The notes below the pieces were generated by a model, which saw only the letters and a list, made by a program, of their open reading frames with translations, had not been told where the DNA came from and made no database searches. A DNA stretch of 64,000 nt from Microbacterium nymphoidis (GTDB lineage: Bacteria > Actinomycetota > Actinomycetes > Actinomycetales > Microbacteriaceae), in the NCBI RefSeq assembly GCF_021044885.1, contig NZ_JAJNOD010000001.1, forward strand, positions 1,612,001 through 1,676,000, written 5' to 3'. The first letter of the stretch is position 1; every line of letters begins with the position of its first letter. Of the stretch, positions 1-9,869 are shown piece after piece. The position numbers and the translations under genes are program-made.

Positions 1-618
1 TTCGACGGTGAGGAGCTCGTGGGGGCAGGCCGCGCGGGGCGGCGAACCGCGCAACGATCGATGCAGGTGATCTTCCAGGACCCGTACTCCTCGCTCAATC
101 CGGTGCGTTCCGCGCTGCTGCAGGTGGCGGAGCCGGTGAGCGTGCTCTCGCCCGAAAAGGACGCCGAGGCCGTCGCGACGGCGGCGCTCGCGCAGGTCGG
201 GATCACCGGCGATGCCGTGCACCGCCTCCCCCGATCGTTCAGCGGTGGCCAGCGCCAGCGGATCGCCATCGCGCGCGCCATCGCAGTGGCACCGGCGCTG
301 ATCGTGGCCGACGAGCCCGTCTCGGCACTCGATGTCCAGGTGCAGGCGCAGGTGACCGACCTGCTGCGGGATCTGCAACGCGAGCTGGGCCTGACATACC
401 TCTTCATCTCGCACGATCTCGCCGTCGTGCGAGAGATCGCCACGCGCGTCGCCGTGATGTACCGCGGTCAGGTGGTGGAGGAGGGACCCACCGCCGAGAT
501 CTTCGATCACCCGCAGCATCCGTACACGCGCAAGCTCCTGGACGCGGTGCTGGTGGCCGACCCCGCCATCGCACGCGCGCGTCTGCGCCAGATCAGCGAC
601 GCCGCCACCGGCATCTGA
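1..618 (+). CDS. Oligopeptide/dipeptide ABC transporter ATP-binding protein (5'-truncated)
   Basis: This is the C-terminal part of an ATPase that powers import of peptides or similar solutes (Dpp/Opp/nickel class). The reading frame is open from the first base, so the true start and the Walker A motif lie left of the window. Visible motifs in order are the Q-loop (VIFQDPYSSLNP), the signature FSGGQRQRIAIARA, Walker B (LIVADEPVSALD), the H-loop (LFISHDL), and the C-terminal oligopeptide-transporter motif HPQHPYTRKLL. The PYSSLNP segment and this C-terminal motif are typical of DppF/OppF-type subunits. Partner permeases and the binding protein would be expected upstream. The substrate cannot be told. 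Confidence 0.9.
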   Translation, partial: FDGEELVGAGRAGRRTAQRSMQVIFQDPYSSLNPVRSALLQVAEPVSVLSPEKDAEAVATAALAQVGITGDAVHRLPRSFSGGQRQRIAIARAIAVAPALIVADEPVSALDVQVQAQVTDLLRDLQRELGLTYLFISHDLAVVREIATRVAVMYRGQVVEEGPTAEIFDHPQHPYTRKLLDAVLVADPAIARARLRQISDAATGI

Positions 619-862
619 GCGGACGGATCTCCCCGCGATATCCGTGATGCGGCGCGCCGACCGCTGCCCCGTCCGACCTGGTGACGCGCCTGAGCAGGGG
701 CGCCCGCGAGAGCCTGACCACAGAACTGGGGTCAAACCGTCCCCCCGCGTTCCCTGCTGAACTGCCGTCCCTGAAACTTGCAGGGAGCACATCCCCACGC
801 GTCGCCCCGATGACGCTGGGCGTGCCTTTTCGAGACCCACGTGTACAGGGAGCGTACGGGCG

Positions 863-3112
<2,250 letters not shown>

Positions 3113-3121
3113 GTCCGGCTC

Positions 3122-3165
3122 GAATAGGGGCGGTGCTGATCGATCCGGTCGCACCGCCCCTATTC
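3122..3165. terminator. Bidirectional hairpin between convergent genes
   Basis: Perfect 15-bp inverted repeat (GAATAGGGGCGGTGC at 3122-3136 and its complement at 3151-3165) with a 14-base loop. It lies between the RCC1 gene and the reverse-strand AroE-like gene and includes the latter's stop codon. There is no clear T tract, as is common in high-GC actinobacteria. Confidence 0.75.
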
Positions 3166-3975
3166 CGCGCGGGAGAAGGCTGCGGCGCGCGCGACCTGAT
3201 CCGCGGTGATCGTCACGCCCGTGTAGCGCTCGAACTGTCGCGCCGCCTGCTGAGCGTGAACCTCCGCTCCGGAGATCACCCGCTTGCCCGCGGCGCGGGC
3301 TGCCCGGATCAGGGGCGTGTCCGCGGGGAAGGCGACCACATCGAACACCACGCTCGCCGCTGCGATGAGGGGCGCGGAGAAGGCGAGCACCTCTTCTGTG
3401 TCGCCGGTCATCCCCAGCGGCGTCACGTTGACGATGATCTGTGCGCCCGGATGGGGATCGCTGGAGCGCCACCCGAAGCCGGAGTGGGCGGCGAGTTCCT
3501 GACCCGATATCGCGTTGCGCGCCCACACGGTGACATCGGTGAAACCCGCGTCCCGGAAAGCCGCCACCACGGCCTTCGCCATACCGCCCGAACCGCGCAC
3601 GAGGACAGACGCCGCAGGATCGAGCTGGTTCGCCGCGATGAGTTCGGCGATCGCCTCGTAGTCGGTGTTGGCGGCGACCAGGCGCCCGTTGGTGTTGACG
3701 ATCGTGTTCACCGACTGGATCGCGGCCGCTGACGGCTCGAGCTCGTCGACGAGAGGGATGACGGCTTCTTTGAATGGCATCGAGATGCTCGCCCCGCGAA
3801 TGCCGAGGGCACGGATGCCCCGCACCGCACCCTCGATGTCATCCGTGGTGAAGGCCTTGTAGATGAAGTCGATGCCGAGCTCGGCGTAGAGGAAGTTGTG
3901 GAAGCGGGTGCCGAGGTTGGACGGACGTCCGGCAAGCGAGATGCAGAGCGTGGTGTCCTTGTTCAGGGTGGGCAT
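3160..3975 (-). CDS. Shikimate 5-dehydrogenase-like (AroE family) protein
   Basis: This is an AroE-fold NAD(P)-dependent dehydrogenase. The catalytic Lys (MPFKE, K69) and Asp (NTDYEA, D105) are present, as is the nucleotide-binding loop GSGGMAKA (128-135). The N-terminal shikimate-carboxylate motif (usually HSxSP followed by HN) is replaced by SNLGTRFHN, so both serines of the SxS pair are gone. The preferred substrate may therefore not be shikimate. The ATG at 3975 is preferred over an upstream in-frame ATG because GGAGAAG precedes it. It is last in a reverse-strand cluster after an NTF2-like protein and an SDR, and shares no neighbours with an aro biosynthetic operon, so a catabolic or secondary role is inferred. 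Confidence 0.8.
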   Translation of the reverse strand: MPTLNKDTTLCISLAGRPSNLGTRFHNFLYAELGIDFIYKAFTTDDIEGAVRGIRALGIRGASISMPFKEAVIPLVDELEPSAAAIQSVNTIVNTNGRLVAANTDYEAIAELIAANQLDPAASVLVRGSGGMAKAVVAAFRDAGFTDVTVWARNAISGQELAAHSGFGWRSSDPHPGAQIIVNVTPLGMTGDTEEVLAFSAPLIAAASVVFDVVAFPADTPLIRAARAAGKRVISGAEVHAQQAARQFERYTGVTITADQVARAAAFSRAE

Positions 3976-4047
3976 GGTCCATCTTCTCCCGCGAAGACAT
4001 GCAGATGCCCTTCGCCTCGGCGGAGCCGAAGCGAAGGGCATCCCGGA

Positions 4048-4377
4048 TCAGCCCTCGCGGATGGTCATCCGGGTGATCTTGTCGCCATGCACGTCGAAGA
4101 CGAACTTCGACAGCCCGTTCGCGTAGTTCGAGCGCCAGTCGCCGACCACGGTGATCTCGCCATCGGCGATGGACACCGATTCGACGGTGAGGGTGCCGCG
4201 CGCGCCGATGAACTCCTTGTCGCTCCAGCCCTTGATGGCGGCGCGACCGGAGAACACCCGACCCCAGTCGTCGACGGCACCGTCTGCGGTGAAGGCGTCG
4301 AGGAATCCGTCCTCGTCGTGCCGGTTGACGGCGTCGATGAAAGCGGCGATCGGGTCGGGAACGTTGCTGCTGCTCAT
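4048..4377 (-). CDS. Nuclear transport factor 2 (SnoaL-like) family protein
   Basis: A 109-residue single-domain protein of the NTF2/SnoaL-like fold. The start (FIDAVNRHDEDGFLDAFTADGAVDDWGR) and the middle (FSGRAAIKGW) follow the usual helix-helix-strand pattern with conserved aromatic and acidic positions. Members are small enzymes (isomerases, dehydratases, hydrolases) or ligand-binding proteins. It sits 24 bp downstream of the SDR gene and 72 bp upstream of the AroE-like gene on the same strand, so all three are probably co-transcribed and act on one compound. The reaction cannot be assigned. Confidence 0.8.
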   Translation of the reverse strand: MSSSNVPDPIAAFIDAVNRHDEDGFLDAFTADGAVDDWGRVFSGRAAIKGWSDKEFIGARGTLTVESVSIADGEITVVGDWRSNYANGLSKFVFDVHGDKITRMTIREG

Positions 4378-4401
4378 GTCTCTTCTCTTCCTGTCCAGGT
4401 T

Positions 4402-5157
4402 TTATCGGGTGGTGTAGCCGCCGTTGGCGAAGATGGTCTGCCCCGTGATCCACCAGCCGTCGGTCGCGAGGAACGTCACGATCGGGGCGATGTCCTCGAT
4501 CCGGGTGAGCTGGTTCCCCATCGCCTGCGACTTGTGGAACGCTACGCGTTCGGGGGTCTCCTGGCCATAGAAGAACGGCGTGTCCATGGGGCCGGGAGCC
4601 ACCGCAGTCACCGAGATCCCTCGACCGGCATACTCCTTCGCTGCGGCCCGCGTGAAGTGCTCGACGGGACTCTTCCCGCCCGCGTAAGTGGAGTACCCGT
4701 CTGTGAACGCCGCCAGCAGGGACGTGACGATGGTGATGATCTTGCCCCCGTCGGCCAGACGCGCTCCCGCCTCCTTCAGGAAGAAGTAGGCGGCCTTGGC
4801 GTTCACGTCGAACATCTCGTCGTACTCGGCCTCGGTGGTCTCCGCGATCGGCTTGCGCAGCACCTTGCCCACTGTGTTGACCGCGACGTCGATGGTCCCG
4901 ATCGCCGTCTCCGCCTCGGCGAACAGCGTGGTGACGTTCGCGGGAACGGTGAGATCGCCCGCGGTCACGACTCCCCTCGCGCCGGTGGCGACCACGGCCG
5001 CGAGTGTCTCCTCCGCCTCCGCGCGAGAGGACGCGGAGTTGTAGTGGATCGCGACGTTCGCGCCGGCAGCCGCCGCCTGGCGCGCAATCAGGCCGCCGAG
5101 GTTCTTCCCTCCGCCCGCGATCAGGACGTTCTTGCCTTCGAGTGTGTGTTTCGTCAT
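4402..5157 (-). CDS. SDR family NAD(P)-dependent oxidoreductase
   Basis: Classical short-chain dehydrogenase/reductase of 251 residues. The cofactor loop AGGGKNLGG is at 14-22, the NNAG-equivalent is NTVG (94-97), and the catalytic triad is Ser146 (IVTSL), Tyr158 and Lys162 (YAGGK). The C-terminal FANGGYTTR is typical of FabG-like members. The ATG at 5157 is chosen because GAGAAGG precedes it, whereas the frame upstream is arginine-rich and unlike protein. It heads the SDR/NTF2/AroE-like cluster, so it probably oxidises or reduces a cyclic alcohol or ketone handled by the next two enzymes. Confidence 0.87.
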   Translation of the reverse strand: MTKHTLEGKNVLIAGGGKNLGGLIARQAAAAGANVAIHYNSASSRAEAEETLAAVVATGARGVVTAGDLTVPANVTTLFAEAETAIGTIDVAVNTVGKVLRKPIAETTEAEYDEMFDVNAKAAYFFLKEAGARLADGGKIITIVTSLLAAFTDGYSTYAGGKSPVEHFTRAAAKEYAGRGISVTAVAPGPMDTPFFYGQETPERVAFHKSQAMGNQLTRIEDIAPIVTFLATDGWWITGQTIFANGGYTTR

Positions 5158-5321
5158 ACGCCTTCTCACTTTCGCGCTGGGCCGTGGGCCCGTCCGTCCC
5201 CCGCGCCCGCACCGACCATAGCCACCGGCGGAGATCGGCGCTTCGACCCTCCACAGGTGCCGGAACGCCCACCGCCCCCTAGGCTGGCCGCGACACCCCA
5301 CGTTCCGAACAGGAGTCCCGT

Positions 5322-5702
5322 ATGGTCCGCTTCTTCATCCGCGCCGGTATCTTCCTCGGCACCGCCGCCATCGCCCTGCTGCTGATCGCCCTGCTGGTCC
5401 CCGGAGCGAAGCTGTCCGTGGCCGGATTCATCATCGCGGTGCTCGTGTTCGCCGTGGCGCAGAGCCTGCTCGCTCCACTCGCCGACAAGCTCACACGCGA
5501 GCACGCGCCGGCGCTCATCGGCGGCGTGGGGCTGGTGTCCACCTTCGCGGCGCTGTTGATCGCCTCGCTCTTCCCCGGCGGGCTGGTGATCACCGGTATC
5601 GGCTCCTGGGTTCTGGCCACCGTCATCGGCTGGGTGGTCACGGCGCTCGGGTCGTGGCTGCTTCCGAAGCTCTTCCTGAAGGACGCGTCCCGGAAGCGGT
5701 GA
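5322..5702 (+). CDS. Small four-helix integral membrane protein
   Basis: A 126-residue hydrophobic protein with four predicted membrane helices (about 5-27, 32-52, 63-83, 88-112) and a basic C-terminus (KDASRKR). It resembles the small actinobacterial proteins annotated as phage-holin superfamily IV members, which are chromosomal and not tied to a prophage. No catalytic motif is seen. The ATG is preceded by AGGAGT, and TAGGCT at 5280-5285 is a likely -10 giving a leader of about 30 bases. It is monocistronic. Confidence 0.72.
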   Translation: MVRFFIRAGIFLGTAAIALLLIALLVPGAKLSVAGFIIAVLVFAVAQSLLAPLADKLTREHAPALIGGVGLVSTFAALLIASLFPGGLVITGIGSWVLATVIGWVVTALGSWLLPKLFLKDASRKR

Positions 5703-5715
5703 GGGGCGATCACCC

Positions 5716-5776
5716 TTTCATCGTGCGCACTTGGCGCCTATCTGGCTCGAATGGGAGCCAGGTGCGCGCGATGAAA
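5716..5776. repeat. Palindromic repeat family, copy 1
   Basis: Inverted repeat with 24-base arms (5716-5739 and 5753-5776), starting TTTCATCG and closing in CGATGAAA. The arms differ at a few places, two of which would still pair as G-U in RNA. It lies 13 bases after one stop codon and 11 bases from the convergent gene's stop. It shares sequence, not just structure, with copies at 26182, 37373 and 43883. Confidence 0.85.
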
Positions 5777-5787
5777 CGAATGTTGTC

Positions 5788-6684
5788 CTAGAACGAGAGC
5801 GTGACCTCGTAGGTCGCCCCGGCGGGAGGGGTCGGCGGGGCATCGGGGACGAACTCCGAGCTCACCGATTTCCAGATGCAGTCATCGGTGAACACGGGGC
5901 CTGCCGGAACCTCGACGGGCGACACGCATGCGGCGAAGAGGCGGCCGTCCACGGAGCCCAGGATGCCGACCTCCGCGATGTCGATGCCGGCGCTCAGCGT
6001 CGAGGTGAGCGAGAAGTCGGCCACCGTCTCCAGCCCGTACGCCTCACCAACCGTCACCGACCCGACCGTCAGCTCCCCCGTGACCTCGAACGCCTGCTCT
6101 TCGAACGCTGTCTGTTCGATCACGAATCGCGCGGCGCTCGGCAGATCCGCCATCATCGCGAGGCTGATCACGCCGAGTGTCTGGCCGGGACGCCAGCTGA
6201 AGGTGGTGGGCGAGCGCTCGATGATGTTCCCGTCCTCGTCGTACGCGGTCACGTCCACGTAGACCGTGCCGGAGATCTCGGCCCCGTCCGTGCGCTCCAC
6301 CGGGGCGAGCAGCTCCGTGTAGACATCGGGTTCCCACCGCGTCATCGCCAGCTCGCGCACCGTGAAGTCGGAGCGCACCAGCACCGGGACGCCCTGCGAC
6401 ATGAGCCGGGGCTGCGTCTCCGGCAACGGTGCCGCAGTCGGCCATCGGGTCGGTGACGGCCCCGGCGAACGGGTCGATATCGCTGAGGAGGAGGGCTTCG
6501 CGCTGGACGATGGCGGCGCGCTGGACGGACCCGACGGTGCGGCGGTGGCGCGCTGGTCCAGCAGACGGAACGTGATCACGCCGAGCGTGATGGTAGCGAG
6601 CAGCAGCACGACGGACGCGACGGCCAGGATGCGAACGGCGACGCGTCCCCGCGCAGGTCCGAGGGACCGATCCCGGCTCATCAT
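5788..6684 (-). CDS. Single-helix exported protein, paralogue of its upstream neighbour
   Basis: Unrecognised 298-residue protein. It has a short basic N-terminus, one membrane helix (about 17-40), a Ser/Pro-rich linker (~45-90) and an extracytoplasmic domain of about 200 residues. Phrases such as VDVTAYDEDGNIIERSPTTFSW, EQT, and GILGSVDGRLFA recur in the upstream protein (TFDVTSYDADGRIITRHVSV, EQT, YLVGSVDGEIVV), so the two genes arose by duplication. Start and stop of the pair overlap as ATGA, pointing to coupled translation. A cell-envelope role is inferred from topology only. Confidence 0.7.
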   Translation of the reverse strand: MMSRDRSLGPARGRVAVRILAVASVVLLLATITLGVITFRLLDQRATAAPSGPSSAPPSSSAKPSSSAISTRSPGPSPTRWPTAAPLPETQPRLMSQGVPVLVRSDFTVRELAMTRWEPDVYTELLAPVERTDGAEISGTVYVDVTAYDEDGNIIERSPTTFSWRPGQTLGVISLAMMADLPSAARFVIEQTAFEEQAFEVTGELTVGSVTVGEAYGLETVADFSLTSTLSAGIDIAEVGILGSVDGRLFAACVSPVEVPAGPVFTDDCIWKSVSSEFVPDAPPTPPAGATYEVTLSF

Positions 6685-7583
6685 GGGTCCACCAGTTCGA
6701 AAAAGACGTTGTAATCCGCATCCGCAGGCACGCCCTCGGCATACTTCTTCGGATCGTCGCGGGTGGCCAGGTACACCGTCATGTCGACCGTGAACGTCTG
6801 CCCGGCGGGGATGTCGGCCACCGTGTTGCCCACGACGACGATCTCACCGTCGACGGATCCCACGAGGTACACGTCGGCGAGCTTCGCCTCGGTGTCCAGC
6901 GTCGAGGCGATCGTGACCGTGGCGCGCGAGCCGCCGTCACCTTCGAGCGCCGTGATGGACAGGTCGCCGCCTGTCGCCGTCGGCTCTTCGGAAGCCGGTC
7001 CGGTCTGCTCGATGAGGATGCGATCGACCTGCGTCAGATCGCGCGAGAGGAACCCGCGAAACAGCGTCTGCTGATGCGGCAGCAGATACAGGACGCTCAC
7101 GTGACGCGTGATGATCCGCCCGTCCGCGTCATAGGAGGTCACGTCGAAAGTCGGCGAGGCCGCGGTGTCGAGCGGGTTGGTGATCAACGCGTGGACCAGG
7201 CTGATCTCACCCGGTTCGGCCCGCGCGATGACGACGTCGCCGAGCTCGAATGCCGAGACCACCCCCACGTCGAAACCCTGCACCCGTTGCAGCGGCACGG
7301 GTGGCAGATCCGGAGTCGGCGTGGGGGTGGGCGTGGCGGTGGGAGAGGATGTGCGCGGTGCCGGCTCGGAGGGGGCTGTCGGCGGCATCGTCTGTCCTGC
7401 CGCTGCTCCCGCCGTCGTGGTGAGCCACGCTACGGCGGCACCGAATCCGATGGTCGTCGTCGCCAGCAGCAGAACCAGCACGGCGAGCAGCGCCACGATG
7501 CCGGAGCCCGGCGGTCGCGGCGCGACGGGGTCACCGCGACCCACGTCACTGTCGGAGAAGCCGGAGGCGACCATACGGCGCAT
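6681..7583 (-). CDS. Single-helix exported protein, first of a paralogous pair
   Basis: Unrecognised protein of about 300 residues. One membrane helix (SGIVALLAVLVLLL...) follows a short cytoplasmic N-terminus, then come a Thr/Pro-rich linker and an outside domain homologous to that of the following gene. The start is uncertain: GTG at 7595, ATG at 7583 and ATG at 7574 are all in frame and none has a convincing Shine-Dalgarno. The first ATG is given. It follows the MFS transporter gene by about 30 bases on the same strand and may belong to its transcript. Confidence 0.68.
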   Translation of the reverse strand: MRRMVASGFSDSDVGRGDPVAPRPPGSGIVALLAVLVLLLATTTIGFGAAVAWLTTTAGAAAGQTMPPTAPSEPAPRTSSPTATPTPTPTPDLPPVPLQRVQGFDVGVVSAFELGDVVIARAEPGEISLVHALITNPLDTAASPTFDVTSYDADGRIITRHVSVLYLLPHQQTLFRGFLSRDLTQVDRILIEQTGPASEEPTATGGDLSITALEGDGGSRATVTIASTLDTEAKLADVYLVGSVDGEIVVVGNTVADIPAGQTFTVDMTVYLATRDDPKKYAEGVPADADYNVFFELVDP

Positions 7584-7611
7584 CGTAGCGACCACACCGT
7601 CCGAGCAACAG

Positions 7612-8943
7612 CTACCTGCTCTCCTCCTGCACGCGCGCGGCGATCAGGGCGTCGACGCGGGCCCGATCGCGGGGATAGAAGCGGTACAGCAGGCCCAGCA
7701 CGCCCGCGTTCACGAGCATGAGCACGACGAGGATCCAGAAGAACACCGCCTGCAACCCGAAGGCGTCGGCAAGGACACCGGCCACGAACGTGAAGGCCGC
7801 CCAGCCGATCACCTCGAAGATGGTCAGGTAGATGACGAACCCCTGCGCTCGCAGCTCCGGCGCCATGACGGACATCAGGATGGGCCGGTTGACGCCGGGG
7901 TTGAGCCCCTGCGCCAGCCCCATCAGACCCCAGAGGGCGATGTAGAAGCCGATGGCTCCGACGTCGAACTGCGTGGCGAAGAAGGCGACGACAGCGAAGA
8001 GCACCTGCGCCGCCTGCAGGAAGACCACGCGTCCGTTGCCGCCGGCTCGGCGGTCGATCGCCGAGACCACGAACCCTCCCCCGACGGTGCCGAGGAAGTA
8101 GCCGATGCCGAAAGGCAGCGCGACCAGGGCTGCGACGGCGTTGTCGAAGCCGCGCTCGGTCACCAGGAACTGCACGCCGAAGACACCGATCAGCAGGTGC
8201 CCGGACAGCAGGCGTGACGCCATCATGATGCTGAAGGTGGGAACGCGCATCAGCTTGACGGAGTCGGCGAACCTCGGACGGACATACTCCACGCGCTGCG
8301 CCGCGGCTCCGTAGTCGGCCGCCCCCACCTGCGGCTCGCGGAACAGCACGAGCACGAGGAAGCCGGTGAGCACCAGGAGTGCGCCCACTCCCCAGAACCC
8401 CCAGCGCCAGCCCGATTCCCAGATCGAGAGCAGCCCGATGATCGGGCCGATGACCGAGCTCAGGATGGCGGAGATGCCGTACAGCATGCCGACGGCGCGG
8501 CCTCGTGCCTTGTCGTCGAAGGAGTCGGCGATCACCGCGTTGGTGATGGGGGTGAGGCCGATGACGGCGCCGGCCTGCAGCGTCTGCAGCAGAAGGAGGA
8601 TGAGGAAGTTGTCGGCGAAACCGGAGGCGGCCGCGAGTGCGCCGCTCAGCAGGGTGCTCACGAAGATCGCCTGACGACGGGAGGTGCGATTGGCGTACCA
8701 GACCCAGAACGGGCCGAACGGGACGCCGATGAGTCGTCCGAGTGTGGACAGCAGTCCGAGCTCGGTGTTTCCGAGCCCGAGGGTCTTCGCGATCGCAGGG
8801 AACAACGTCGTGGTGAGGCTGCCTTCGCCGCTTTCGACCACCGTGACGCCGACGAGGGTGGACAGGTTCCGCCACCGTCCCGCGACGCCCGCTGCCCGCC
8901 GTGGGGTGCTGCGCTCCGGCGGCGCCGAGATGGCCGTATTCAT
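7612..8943 (-). CDS. MFS transporter, PadR-controlled
   Basis: Major facilitator superfamily permease of 443 residues with about 12 membrane helices. The loop after helix 2 reads WYANRTSRRQA, a variant of the MFS loop 2-3 signature. The ATG at 8943 is chosen because GAAAGGGAT lies just upstream. Two earlier in-frame starts fall in the promoter region. The promoter contains a perfect TTGACA with a CACTAGTG box in the spacer and a second box further down. The same boxes lie upstream of the neighbouring padR and sulfatase genes. It therefore probably moves a sulfated substrate or its desulfated product, though family membership alone does not give the direction of transport. Confidence 0.85.
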   Translation of the reverse strand: MNTAISAPPERSTPRRAAGVAGRWRNLSTLVGVTVVESGEGSLTTTLFPAIAKTLGLGNTELGLLSTLGRLIGVPFGPFWVWYANRTSRRQAIFVSTLLSGALAAASGFADNFLILLLLQTLQAGAVIGLTPITNAVIADSFDDKARGRAVGMLYGISAILSSVIGPIIGLLSIWESGWRWGFWGVGALLVLTGFLVLVLFREPQVGAADYGAAAQRVEYVRPRFADSVKLMRVPTFSIMMASRLLSGHLLIGVFGVQFLVTERGFDNAVAALVALPFGIGYFLGTVGGGFVVSAIDRRAGGNGRVVFLQAAQVLFAVVAFFATQFDVGAIGFYIALWGLMGLAQGLNPGVNRPILMSVMAPELRAQGFVIYLTIFEVIGWAAFTFVAGVLADAFGLQAVFFWILVVLMLVNAGVLGLLYRFYPRDRARVDALIAARVQEESR

Positions 8944-8992
8944 ATGAATCCCTTTCGTCATTGAAATGGTCCACGGCGAGTGCTCAGTAGTA

Positions 8993-9026
8993 CACAAGTG
9001 GAATGGAGAAATACTCCACTAGTGGA
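8993..9026. promoter_or_regulatory. Tandem PadR-type operators in the MFS promoter
   Basis: Two CACWAGTG boxes (CACAAGTG 8993-9000, CACTAGTG 9017-9024, the latter inside the perfect 12-bp palindrome TCCACTAGTGGA) are spaced 24 bp apart. On the reverse strand a TTGACA -35 sits at 9034-9039, so the palindrome falls between -35 and -10. This is a classic repressor position. Confidence 0.75.
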
Positions 9027-9100
9027 ATCCTCCTGTCAACAACGATTCTCTCGGCGGCACGTCGGACATCGCCACCCGGGGTGGCGATGGGCATCACGAT

Positions 9101-9703
9101 TCAGCCCCGTGGCGCGTCGGCGCGAGATGCCGACTCCGGGACGGGCAGCGCGCCGTCCAGCAGGTCGCGCCGCAGCTCTTCGAGCTGTGCGATGTACAGG
9201 TCGATCTGCTTCGTGCCATTGACATGCAGACGCTCACCGACGGCGGCGGCCAGCGCACGGTCGAACTCGACCGTGGTGCCCGGCGCGATCGAGCGATCAC
9301 GGAACCGGTACTTCGCCACCTGATCGCGCCGGGCCTCCAGCTCCACCTCGATCAGGGCGATGAGCTGGTCGGCGGTCAGATACCCCGCGAACCCGAGCCG
9401 CGCAGACAGTTCGGGATCCTGGAACCGGCTCGGCGGCACATAGGGACCCTCCAGCCAGTCGCGGAAGACCGTCATCCCCTCCGGCGTGACGCGGTAGATC
9501 TTGGCGTCCTGCGCCCCCGGCCGTTCGTCCACCGCGTACGCGACCCAGCCGCGATCAGTCATCGCCGACAGCGAGCGATAGACCTGGCTCATCGTGGTAT
9601 TCGAGCGGAGAAAGCGGCCATGGGTGTCGAGGAACTTCTTGATCTCGTAGCCGGTGCGAGGGTGCTCGCCGAGGAGCCCCAGAAGGATGTGCTCGAGCTT
9701 CAT
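9101..9703 (-). CDS. PadR family transcriptional regulator
   Basis: A 200-residue PadR-like repressor. The N-terminal winged helix starts MKLEHILLGLLGEHPRTGYE, followed by recognition-helix residues around TTMSQVYRSLSAMTDRGWV and a C-terminal helical dimerisation domain. The ATG at 9703 matches the usual family start and has GGAG upstream. A longer in-frame start would run through the operator. It is divergent from the sulfatase gene and upstream of the MFS gene on the same strand. CACAAGTG boxes stand before all three genes, so it most likely represses itself and both neighbours until a ligand, perhaps the sulfatase substrate or product, binds. Confidence 0.88.
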   Translation of the reverse strand: MKLEHILLGLLGEHPRTGYEIKKFLDTHGRFLRSNTTMSQVYRSLSAMTDRGWVAYAVDERPGAQDAKIYRVTPEGMTVFRDWLEGPYVPPSRFQDPELSARLGFAGYLTADQLIALIEVELEARRDQVAKYRFRDRSIAPGTTVEFDRALAAAVGERLHVNGTKQIDLYIAQLEELRRDLLDGALPVPESASRADAPRG

Positions 9704-9741
9704 GCCGACTCCGTACCGCGAAAGAGGTGTCCCGTCGAAGA

Positions 9742-9757
9742 ATGACACAAGTGTCAT
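9742..9757. promoter_or_regulatory. Predicted PadR autoregulatory operator
   Basis: ATGACACAAGTGTCAT has perfect 7-bp arms (ATGACAC/GTGTCAT) around a 2-base centre. It lies about 40 bp upstream of the padR start and between the divergent padR and sulfatase genes. Confidence 0.75.
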
Positions 9758-9819
9758 CGACGGTCAACGCGAGCACGCATTGACATCGGCCCCAGTGCCG
9801 TGATTGAGTGGCGGCACTA

Positions 9820-9834
9820 TTCCACAAGTGTCAT
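9820..9834. promoter_or_regulatory. Predicted PadR operator before the sulfatase gene
   Basis: TTCCACAAGTGTCAT combines the flanks of the other two operators (TTCCAC as in the MFS promoter, GTGTCAT as in the padR operator). It sits about 35 bp upstream of the sulfatase start. Confidence 0.7.
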
Positions 9835-9869
9835 GGTGCACGCGCACCAGCGGACGAGGAGACACGCAC

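Noticed and set aside
5322..5702. Prophage holin
   Set aside because: No phage genes are nearby. Such four-helix proteins are ordinary chromosomal genes in actinobacteria.
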